5,408 nt of DNA from Ruminococcus sp. UBA4275 (GCA_002395085.1 DGVV01000044.1:1-5408); one strand, 5' to 3'. Numbered from the stretch's first letter, positions 1-5,408 are shown. Numbers and translations are program-made. The notes: a model not told the origin generated them from the sequence alone.

Positions 1-60
1 CCCACTATAAGAAAAGTAATGTAAATGCGTTGAAATTCTAGGTTCACAAAATAGGGGATT

Positions 61-83
61 CTTAAGGGCTAGTAGCCCTTAAG
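61..83. repeat. 23-bp perfect palindrome
   Basis: CTTAAGGGCT-AGT-AGCCCTTAAG gives a 10-bp perfect stem with a 3-nt loop. It directly abuts the hairpin repeat at 84-130 and may be part of the same element. No T-tract follows on either strand, so it is not a classical intrinsic terminator. Confidence 0.75.
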
Positions 84-130
84 CGGGAGTTTGAGGGCAG
101 AGCCCTCAATATAAATCCGTCGGAGACACT
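84..130 (-). repeat. Hairpin-containing repeat, copy downstream of glnN
   Basis: Read on the minus strand this segment starts with a block containing GTGTCTCCGACGG and ends with a TGAGGGC/GCCCTCA hairpin and AACTCCCG. It matches 39 of 47 positions of the segment at 5362-5408. The hairpin here is TTGAGGGC-AGA-GCCCTCAA (91-109), 8 bp. The block and the hairpin are conserved between copies; the 8 bases joining them are not. It lies 61 bp beyond the glnN stop. Confidence 0.8.
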
Positions 131-145
131 TTATCTACAAGCTGG

Positions 146-178
146 AGGGACGCCCTGTGACTGAGGGCGTCCCTTTTT
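146..178 (+). terminator. Intrinsic terminator reading rightward
   Basis: A perfect 11-bp stem AGGGACGCCCT (146-156) / AGGGCGTCCCT (164-174) has a 7-nt loop and a T-tract at 174-178 on the plus strand. It would stop plus-strand transcripts entering from the left, presumably from a gene outside the window converging on glnN. On the minus strand the same hairpin lies 13-17 nt beyond the glnN stop but is not followed by Ts. For glnN it may protect the 3' end or act only as a weak terminator. Confidence 0.8.
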
Positions 179-190
179 CGTTCGTCAGAA

Positions 191-2368
191 TCAGATATTA
201 TAGAGAATCTCGGAATACGGCGGGAACGGCCACTGATCCTGCGGAATCAGCACTTCCAGAGCATCCGCAATCGTGCGCAGACGGGTCATCGCAGGGATGA
301 CCTGCTTGCGGTAGACGGTTGCCTTGATCGTCACCGTTGTCTCGCGGGAGGCAAACGAAATCTGTTCGCGCAGATCGTCGATTGCGTCATAGAGACCGGA
401 GGTGAGATCGCTGATTTCAGAAGCCAGTGCATCCTCGACGGCAGTGCTGATATTCAGCATCGGGGACATCTGATTCTTCAGAGCAATCGTCTCGCACAGC
501 TCCTTGGTGTAGCCGATGCACACCGGCAGAATCTTCTTGCGTGCGATGTCCAGCATGGTCTTTGCCTCAATGCCGACTGCCTTGCAGTAATTATCCAGCA
601 GAATCTCCTTGCGGGAGACGATCTCGGAATTATTGAGGACGTTCATCTGCTCGAACAGCTCAACGAACTCCGGTCTGTCGTACTGCATCAGCGCCTCGAC
701 GGTCGAGGGGTAATTCGGCAGACCGCGGCGCTTGCACTCATCGAACCACGCATCGCCGTAGCCGTTGCCGTTGAAGATGATGTCCTTGTTTTCGCGGATG
801 GTGCGGCGAATCAGCTCATGCAGTGCGGCATCGAAATTCTCTGCGCTGACATTTTCGAGCTTTTCGCAGAACTGCGTGACCTCATACGCAAAGATCGTAT
901 TCATGACGAAATTGAAGCAGGAGATCGAATCTGCCGAACCCAGCATCCGGAATTCAAACTTGTTTCCGGTGAAAGCCATCGGGGATGTACGGTTGCGGTC
1001 GGTGGTATCCTTGCGGAACTGCGGCATCGCATCAACGCCGAGATTGAAGCGCTCCTTGCCGATGCCGTCGAGCGGCTTATCCTGTTCGATTGCATCGAGG
1101 ACGAGCTGGAGGTCATCACCGATGAACACGGAAATGACGGTCGGGGGCGCTTCATTGCCGCCCAGACGGCAGTCATTGCCGGCGGATGCGGAGGAGAGAC
1201 GGATCAGCGGGGCATAATCCTTGACGCCCTTGAGGAATGCGCACAGGACGATCAGGAAGATGAGGTTATCCTGCGGCGTATCGCCCGGATCGAGGAGATT
1301 CTGTCCGTCGTCGGTCGAGATTGACCAGTTATTGTGCTTGCCCGAACCGCTGATGCCTGCAAAGGGCTTCTCGTGCAGCAGGCAGACCAGACCGTGCTTC
1401 AGGGCGATTTTCTTCATCAGCTCCATTGTGAGCTGATTGTGGTCTGCGGCGATATTGGAGGAGGTATAGACCGGAGCCAGCTCATGCTGTGCCGGTGCGA
1501 CCTCATTGTGTTCGGTTTTCGCATAGATGCCGAGTTTCCAGAGTTCCTCGTCCAGTTCGCGCATGAAATCGGAGACACGCTGTGTCAGGTTGCCGAAGTA
1601 GTGGTCATCCATTTCCTCGCCCTTCGGGGGCATTGCGCCAAAGAGCGTTCTGCCGGTGAGGATCAGGTCTTCGCGGGCATCGAAGCTCTTTTTGTCGATG
1701 AGGAAATATTCCTGTTCCGGACCGACATTCGTGTAGACGCGCTGCACTTTGTCATTGCCGAAGAGGCGCAGCAGCCGGACGGTAGCGCGGCTGACAGCAT
1801 CCATCGAACGCAGCAGCGGGGTTTTCTTATCCAGTACCTCGCCGGTGTACGAGACAAAGCCGGTCGGGATGCAGAGGGTGCGGTCCTTGATGAAGGCGTC
1901 GGAAGTGGGGTCCCATGCGGTATAGCCGCGCGCCTCGAAGGTTGCACGCAGACCGCCAGACGGGAACGAGGAGGCATCGGATTCGCCCTTGATCAGCTCC
2001 TTGCCGGAGAAATCGAGGATGACGCCGCCGTTGCCCAGCGGTGTGAGGAAGGCATCGTGCTTTTCTGCGGTGATGCCGGTCATCGGCTGGAACCAGTGCG
2101 TGAAATGCGTGCAGCCCCTGGAGACCGCCCAGTCCTTCATCGCGGCAGCGACGACATCGGCTGCATCGCGGGGGAGGGGGGTACCGATCTTGCGGGTGCG
2201 CATGACAGCCTCATAGACCTTTTTCGGCAGCGTGCTGCGCATGACCTGCTCGTTATAGACATTGCACCCGAAGTAGGTATCGGGCGACTTCGCCTTGTCA
2301 AATTCGTTCATAGTCAGTTTCATGCGGCGCACGGAATCCGCAGCAGCCGCATTCTCCTTTCCACTCAT
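191..2368 (-). CDS. glnN: Glutamine synthetase type III (GSIII)
   Basis: Cytoplasmic enzyme that makes glutamine from glutamate, ammonia and ATP, the main ammonia-assimilation step. The 725-aa length fits GSIII (about 700-730 aa), much longer than type I or II. Glutamine-synthetase signatures appear in family order: GPEQEYF (216-222, metal-binding glutamates), EHNEVAPAQHELAP (286-299), GISGSGKHNNWS (338-349, the counterpart of the GSI GSGMH motif), RLGGNEAPP (401-409) and NRTSPMAFTGNKFEFR (459-474). The GSIII-specific C-terminal domain follows (about 480-725). No catalytic block is missing and no frameshift is seen. The ATG at 2368 is the longest start; Met16 (2323) and Met20 (2311) are alternatives, and none has a convincing Shine-Dalgarno. 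It is transcribed divergently from the TIM-barrel/acyl-CoA synthetase gene and seems monocistronic here. No GlnR-type operator was recognised. Family assignment is secure; the exact start is not. Confidence 0.97.
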   Translation of the reverse strand: MSGKENAAAADSVRRMKLTMNEFDKAKSPDTYFGCNVYNEQVMRSTLPKKVYEAVMRTRKIGTPLPRDAADVVAAAMKDWAVSRGCTHFTHWFQPMTGITAEKHDAFLTPLGNGGVILDFSGKELIKGESDASSFPSGGLRATFEARGYTAWDPTSDAFIKDRTLCIPTGFVSYTGEVLDKKTPLLRSMDAVSRATVRLLRLFGNDKVQRVYTNVGPEQEYFLIDKKSFDAREDLILTGRTLFGAMPPKGEEMDDHYFGNLTQRVSDFMRELDEELWKLGIYAKTEHNEVAPAQHELAPVYTSSNIAADHNQLTMELMKKIALKHGLVCLLHEKPFAGISGSGKHNNWSISTDDGQNLLDPGDTPQDNLIFLIVLCAFLKGVKDYAPLIRLSSASAGNDCRLGGNEAPPTVISVFIGDDLQLVLDAIEQDKPLDGIGKERFNLGVDAMPQFRKDTTDRNRTSPMAFTGNKFEFRMLGSADSISCFNFVMNTIFAYEVTQFCEKLENVSAENFDAALHELIRRTIRENKDIIFNGNGYGDAWFDECKRRGLPNYPSTVEALMQYDRPEFVELFEQMNVLNNSEIVSRKEILLDNYCKAVGIEAKTMLDIARKKILPVCIGYTKELCETIALKNQMSPMLNISTAVEDALASEISDLTSGLYDAIDDLREQISFASRETTVTIKATVYRKQVIPAMTRLRTIADALEVLIPQDQWPFPPYSEILYNI

Positions 2369-2402
2369 TTCCGGATATAGTCAAAAAGCCTTACGACACT
2401 AT

Positions 2403-2431
2403 ATTATAACAGATTTTGAGGCAAATTGCAA
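2403..2431 (-). promoter_or_regulatory. Sigma-A promoter for glnN
   Basis: On the minus strand, -35 TTGCAA (2431-2426) and -10 TATAAT (2408-2403) are separated by 17 bp. The bases TGT just before the -10 make an extended TGn element. The predicted start is near 2396-2397, giving a leader of about 28 nt before the ATG at 2368. It is the only near-consensus promoter seen upstream of glnN. Confidence 0.8.
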
Positions 2432-2565
2432 TAGCTCACAGAGAAATAGTTTGCATAGGCATACGCTGCTGTGCGGGTGCAATGCATAATACCTAAAATA
2501 TGCACGCGGTTCACCGCTTTACTTCGTTAAAATCGCCGGAATGCAAAAAAACATCGCCTGATTTC
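2432..2565. other. Core of divergent intergenic region, no gene seen
   Basis: These 134 bp separate the two -35 elements. I see no credible gene and no RNA family. Possible operator-like sequence is limited to an imperfect dyad, TTTGCAT (2450-2456) against ATGCATA (2483-2489), and a short inverted repeat GCGGT-TC-ACCGC (2506-2517). Either could be chance. Any regulator acting on both genes would be expected to bind here. Confidence 0.4.
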
Positions 2566-2594
2566 TTGACTTTTTCGCCGCATAGTGCTATAAT
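2566..2594 (+). promoter_or_regulatory. Sigma-A promoter for the leader and fusion gene
   Basis: TTGACT (2566-2571) and a perfect TATAAT (2589-2594) lie 17 bp apart, with TGC before the -10 as an extended TGn element. The predicted start is near 2601, about 230 nt ahead of the downstream ATG. This is a very strong consensus promoter, and its long leader contains an intrinsic terminator, so output to the gene probably depends on conditional read-through. Confidence 0.88.
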
Positions 2595-2644
2595 GTGTAC
2601 ATGAAAAGCCGCGCAACCGGTGCGGCAGAAAGGAACGATCTCCC

Positions 2645-2728
2645 ATGAACGCATTGTTTTCGCTCGTCCTTCGACTTACGGTCTTGGTCTCATGCCACAG
2701 GCCTGTATTGTCATGCACGGGCGTCTGA
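2645..2728 (+). CDS. Possible 27-aa leader peptide
   Basis: A small ORF inside the leader begins MNALFSLVLRL and ends CTGV. It is rich in leucine (6) and valine (5). An AAAGGA stretch (2629-2634) lies 10 nt before the ATG, a usable though slightly distant Shine-Dalgarno. The UGA stop (2726-2728) falls in the CGTCTG/CAGACG hairpin, and the terminator stem starts 41 nt later, so ribosome position could influence folding. No run of a single amino-acid codon, the usual sign of an amino-acid attenuator, is present. Coding status is uncertain; it may be a chance ORF in a structured RNA. Confidence 0.2.
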   Translation: MNALFSLVLRLTVLVSCHRPVLSCTGV

Positions 2729-2769
2729 ATAACAAGCAGACGGAAGATCGCAGCAGTGACACAGACCAG

Positions 2770-2802
2770 CGGTGTGAGGCAGAAGCTTCACACCGTTTTT
2801 TT
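2770..2802 (+). terminator. Intrinsic terminator inside the leader (attenuator)
   Basis: The 11-bp stem CGGTGTGAGGC (2770-2780) pairs with GCTTCACACCG (2785-2795), with one G-U pair, across an AGAA tetraloop. Seven Ts follow (2796-2802). It lies between the promoter at 2566-2594 and the gene starting at 2830, so it should stop most transcripts unless anti-terminated. Confidence 0.92.
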
Positions 2803-2813
2803 GTGATCCGATG

Positions 2814-2820
2814 AAGGAGG
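2814..2820 (+). promoter_or_regulatory. Ribosome binding site of the fusion gene
   Basis: AAGGAGG matches the anti-Shine-Dalgarno almost fully and sits 9 nt before the ATG at 2830, which decides that start. It lies just after the leader terminator, outside the terminator stem, so control here is more likely at transcription than by hiding the RBS in that hairpin. Confidence 0.92.
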
Positions 2821-2829
2821 AAAACCTTT

Positions 2830-5355
2830 ATGAAAATCTGTTTCTCGACCCTCGGCTGTCCGGATTTTGAGTGGCCGGACGTTTACTCGATGGCAAAAGA
2901 CCTCGGTTTCGACGGCATCGAGCTGCGTACCTACGGTCTGCCTGCGGATCCCTTCCGCAGCAAACCCTTCACCGGCGCACAGCTCCCCAAAACCGTCAAG
3001 AAGCTGCATGATCTCAAGCTGGAGATTCCCTGCGTCAGCTCGAACTGCTGCCTGAACGAAAAGGACAGCGAGGAGCAGAACCGCGCAGAACTCCTTGCCT
3101 GCATGGAACTCGCACAGGCTGTCGGCGCACCGTTTATCCGTGTGCTGGGAGACCGCTATTCCGAAGTCACCGGCGCTGTCGATGACGATTACGTCGCCTC
3201 CGTGCTGACCTCGCTCATCGCAGAGGCAGAGGCACATGATGTCACGCTGCTCGTTGAGACAAACGGCGTCTTCAGTGATACCAAGCGCCTCGCCGCCATG
3301 CTCGATAAAATCGGCAGCATCCGCGTGGCAGCCCTCTGGGATATGCACCACCCCTACCGCTACGGCGGCGAATCGCCCGAAGATACCGTTGCAAATCTCG
3401 GCAGCCGCATCAAGTATGTGCAGACCAAGGACAGCTCCTTCAAGGACGGCGTTCTGCGCTATGAGCTGATGGGCAAGGGTGATCTGCCCCTCGATGAGAT
3501 GATGTCTGCGCTGCGCAGCATGGGCTATACCGGCTATGTATGTCTGGAATGGGTCAAGCGCTGGATGCCGGAGCTTTCGGATGCCGGTATCGTCTTCCCG
3601 CAGTTTGCAGATTACATGGCGAAATATCACACGCACTACAAGCATGACCTTCAGGTCAGCAACCGCGGCAACGGTTACTATCCGTGGCCGAAGGAGCGCC
3701 TCATCAACTACACCTTCCCCGATGTCCTTGACCGCATCTGTGAACAGTTCCCGAATCAGTTTGCATTCCGCTATACGGAGCTGGATTATACCCGCACCTA
3801 TCCGCAGTTCCGCGATGATGTCGATAACTTTGCACGCGCCCTCATCGCAATGGGCGTCGGCGCGGGCGACAAGGTTGCAATCTGGGCAACAAACGTCCCC
3901 GCATGGTACATCACTTTCTGGGCGACCACCAAGATCGGTGCGGTGCTGGTTACCTTCAATACCGGCAACAAGATCCACGAGACCGAGTATGTGCTGAAGC
4001 AATCTGATACCCATACGCTGGTCATGATCGACGGCTACAAGGGTACGGATTACAACGCGATCATGCGCGAGCTGGTGCCGGAGCTGGAGACCGCAGAGCC
4101 GGGCAAGCTCAATTCCGCCAAGTTCCCGTATCTCAAGAACGTCATCACGATCGAGAGCAAGCAGCCGGGCTGCTATACATGGGAGGAAGCCGCTGCAAAG
4201 TATACGGAAGTGCCGCTGACTGAGGTGGAGCGCAGACGCCGCGCCATCAAGAAGGACGACGTTGCGAATATGCAGTATACTTCCGGCACGACCGGCTTCC
4301 CCAAGGGCGTTATGCTCACACATTATAATGTTGTCAACAACGGCAAGGCAATCGGTGACTGCATGGATCTTTCCACCGAAGACCGCATGATGATTCAGGT
4401 GCCGATGTTCCACTGCTTCGGCATGGTGCTGGCAATGACCGCATCCGTCACCCACGGTGTCACGATGTCTCCGATCACCGCATTCTCCCCGCGCAAGGGT
4501 CTGGACTGCATCAACCGCGAGAAGATTACCTGCTTCCACGGCGTTCCGACCATGTTCATCGCAATGCTGGGCCACGAGAACTTCCCCAAGACCGATTTCT
4601 CGCACATGAGAACCGGTATCATGGCTGGCTCTCCCTGCCCGATCAAGACGATGGAAGAAGTCATTGAGAAGATGCATATGCCGGAAATCTGCATCACTTA
4701 CGGTCAGACCGAGGCATCTCCTGCGACCACCATGTCCAAGACCACCGATTCCATTGAAGCGCGTGTCAATACCGTCGGCGGCCCGATCTTCGGCGTCGAG
4801 TGCAAGATTGTCGATCCGGAGACCGGCGAGGAAGTGCCGGACGGCGTGGACGGCGAATTCTGTGCGCGCGGCTACAACATCATGAAGGGCTACTACAAGA
4901 TGCCGGAAGCAACTGCTGCGGTCATCGACGAGGACGGCTGGCTGCATTCCGGCGACCTCGCCCGCAGACTGCCTGACAGCGGTTATTTCAAGATCACCGG
5001 CAGAATCAAGGATATGATTATCCGCGGCGGCGAGAACCTCTATCCGAAGGAGATCGAGGACTTCCTCTATACGCATCCGGCGATCCGTGATGTGCAGGTC
5101 ATCGGCGTGCCGGATAAGCAGTACGGTGAGGAAGCAATGGCGTGTGTCATCCTCAATGACGGCATGACCTCTACCGAGGATGAGATCAAGGAGTTTGTCC
5201 GTTCGCACATGGATAAGACCAAAGTGCCGCGCTATGTGCGGTTTGTGGATTCCTTCCCGATGAACGCAGCGGGCAAGATCCTCAAGTACAAGATGCGCGA
5301 GGAAGCGGTCGATTACCTCAACCTCCACGAAGCAAACAGCATCGTGACGGCGTAA
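2830..5355 (+). CDS. Fusion: sugar-isomerase-like TIM barrel + AMP-forming acyl-CoA synthetase
   Basis: One uninterrupted 841-aa frame with two domains. Residues 1-270 resemble xylose-isomerase-like TIM barrels (sugar phosphate isomerase/epimerase, AP-endonuclease-2 superfamily). The opening is MKICFSTLGCPDFEW, and putative metal ligands are E143 (LLVETNG), D171 (LWDMHHP), Q198 (YVQTKDS) and E240 (VCLEW). Residues 285-835 form a full ANL-superfamily acyl-CoA ligase, which adenylates a carboxylic acid and transfers it to CoA. Its motifs are P-loop YTSGTTGFPKG (483-493), YGQTEAS (624-630), HSGDL (706-710), the hinge region YFKITGRIKDMIIRGGENLYP (719-739, split as YFKITGRIKD and MIIRGGENLYP) and the C-terminal catalytic lysine in NAAGK (K816). 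The ligase part looks most like medium-chain or fatty acyl-CoA synthetases; the acid is unknown. There is no signal peptide or membrane segment. AAGGAGG at 2814-2820, 9 nt before the ATG, fixes the start, and tandem stops TAATAA end the gene. Transcription must cross an intrinsic terminator at 2770-2802. Domain calls are strong; the joint function is unknown. Confidence 0.95.
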   Translation: MKICFSTLGCPDFEWPDVYSMAKDLGFDGIELRTYGLPADPFRSKPFTGAQLPKTVKKLHDLKLEIPCVSSNCCLNEKDSEEQNRAELLACMELAQAVGAPFIRVLGDRYSEVTGAVDDDYVASVLTSLIAEAEAHDVTLLVETNGVFSDTKRLAAMLDKIGSIRVAALWDMHHPYRYGGESPEDTVANLGSRIKYVQTKDSSFKDGVLRYELMGKGDLPLDEMMSALRSMGYTGYVCLEWVKRWMPELSDAGIVFPQFADYMAKYHTHYKHDLQVSNRGNGYYPWPKERLINYTFPDVLDRICEQFPNQFAFRYTELDYTRTYPQFRDDVDNFARALIAMGVGAGDKVAIWATNVPAWYITFWATTKIGAVLVTFNTGNKIHETEYVLKQSDTHTLVMIDGYKGTDYNAIMRELVPELETAEPGKLNSAKFPYLKNVITIESKQPGCYTWEEAAAKYTEVPLTEVERRRRAIKKDDVANMQYTSGTTGFPKGVMLTHYNVVNNGKAIGDCMDLSTEDRMMIQVPMFHCFGMVLAMTASVTHGVTMSPITAFSPRKGLDCINREKITCFHGVPTMFIAMLGHENFPKTDFSHMRTGIMAGSPCPIKTMEEVIEKMHMPEICITYGQTEASPATTMSKTTDSIEARVNTVGGPIFGVECKIVDPETGEEVPDGVDGEFCARGYNIMKGYYKMPEATAAVIDEDGWLHSGDLARRLPDSGYFKITGRIKDMIIRGGENLYPKEIEDFLYTHPAIRDVQVIGVPDKQYGEEAMACVILNDGMTSTEDEIKEFVRSHMDKTKVPRYVRFVDSFPMNAAGKILKYKMREEAVDYLNLHEANSIVTA

Positions 5356-5361
5356 TAAAGA

Positions 5362-5408
5362 GGTGTCTCCGACGGGTCATAAATGAGGGCTCCGCCCTCA
5401 AACTCCCG
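5362..5408 (+). repeat. Hairpin-containing repeat, copy downstream of the fusion gene
   Basis: This second copy starts 6 bp after the gene's first stop codon. It contains GTGTCTCCGACGG (5363-5375), the hairpin TGAGGGC-TCC-GCCCTCA (5384-5400) and then AACTCCCG, where the window ends. It is inverted relative to the left copy on the chromosome but has the same orientation relative to its upstream gene. The element may continue past the window edge, perhaps into a palindrome like that at 61-83. It may help form the 3' end of the transcript, but there is no T-tract. Confidence 0.8.

Larger units (their letters stand above)
2601..2829 (+). promoter_or_regulatory. Structured 5' leader of the fusion gene (attenuator or riboswitch-like)
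   Basis: The predicted untranslated leader runs from the start site near 2601 to the ATG at 2830. Visible helices are a 7-bp hairpin GCCGCGC/GTGCGGC with a 5-nt loop (2608-2626), a bulged pairing of 2628-2638 with 2664-2672, a 6-bp hairpin CGTCTG/CAGACG (2722-2742), and the terminator at 2770-2802. Long-range options are CGATCT (2636-2641) with AGATCG (2745-2750), and TGGTCT (2685-2690) with AGACCA (2763-2768). Promoter, structured leader, terminator and RBS in this order form the usual layout of transcription attenuation. I found no T-box TGGNACC core and no signature of the common riboswitches. The region could instead encode an independent RNA of about 200 nt. Confidence 0.6.

Noticed and set aside
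1..60. Possible gene remnant or promoter at the left edge
   Set aside because: AT-rich sequence without a supportable ORF, -10/-35 pair or RNA motif.
1334..2380. 348-codon plus-strand ORF opposite glnN (also 818-1324)
   Set aside because: In register antisense shadow of the glnN codons; no family resemblance, and glnN is unmistakable on the other strand.
2450..2489. TTTGCAT ... ATGCATA dyad as an operator
   Set aside because: Only an imperfect 7-bp match with a 26-bp gap; too weak to assign to any regulator.
2527..2718. 63-codon minus-strand ORF across the promoter and leader
   Set aside because: No Shine-Dalgarno or promoter upstream, and it overlaps the strong promoter and structured leader on the opposite strand.
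2620..2814. 64-codon plus-strand ORF (GTG start) in the leader
   Set aside because: No Shine-Dalgarno, it runs straight through the terminator stem and T-tract, and its residue composition shows no protein-like pattern.
2601..2829. T-box or common riboswitch (SAM, TPP, FMN, lysine, purine, cobalamin, glycine)
   Set aside because: The T-box TGGNACC core and the conserved core motifs I know for these classes are absent. By-eye checking cannot exclude a rare or divergent class.
3637..3690. Separate start for a stand-alone acyl-CoA synthetase at the domain junction
   Set aside because: No stop, frameshift, Shine-Dalgarno or well-placed ATG occurs between residues 265 and 290, so the frame reads as a true fusion.
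2788..5328. 846-codon minus-strand ORF opposite the fusion gene
   Set aside because: It is in exact codon register with the real gene and exists only because that gene avoids TTA, CTA and TCA. Its translation is His/Arg/Asp/Ala-rich with no recognisable domain, and no promoter or RBS is seen at its start.

Overview
This window most likely comes from a moderately GC-rich clostridial gut or rumen bacterium, probably near the Ruminococcaceae/Oscillospiraceae. The inference rests on three things: a type III glutamine synthetase, near-consensus Gram-positive-type sigma-A promoters, and a strong AGGAGG-class ribosome binding site. No taxonomic marker is present, so the placement is soft.

The layout is two large genes transcribed away from each other, with their regulatory DNA between them. 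On the minus strand (191-2368) lies a complete type III glutamine synthetase (glnN), 725 aa, with all the family's catalytic signatures. On the plus strand (2830-5355) lies one continuous 841-aa frame. It joins a xylose-isomerase-like TIM barrel (sugar phosphate isomerase/epimerase superfamily, about residues 1-270) to a full-length acyl-CoA synthetase of the ANL (AMP-binding) superfamily (about 285-835). This fusion is the most unusual protein here.

The 461-bp divergent intergenic region (2369-2829) holds two back-to-back promoters. Both have 17-bp spacers and extended TGn -10 elements: TTGCAA/TATAAT for glnN and TTGACT/TATAAT for the fusion gene. The glnN leader is only about 30 nt and has no recognisable Shine-Dalgarno. 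The fusion gene has a leader of about 230 nt with several hairpins and a possible small leader ORF. That leader ends in a textbook intrinsic terminator (11-bp stem, AGAA loop, seven Ts) only 27 bp before the ATG. No second promoter fits between terminator and gene, so expression should depend on read-through. This implies attenuation, or a roughly 200-nt small RNA sharing the promoter. I could not match the leader to a known riboswitch or T-box class.

Both genes are followed by copies of the same hairpin-containing repeat of about 47 bp (84-130 and 5362-5408, 39/47 matching positions). The copies are inverted on the chromosome, so each has the same orientation relative to the gene it follows. 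The left flank also holds a 23-bp perfect palindrome and an intrinsic terminator whose T-tract faces rightward, as expected for a convergent gene outside the window.

The two genes have no obvious metabolic link beyond sharing the divergent control region: nitrogen assimilation on one side, CoA-thioester formation of an unknown acid on the other.
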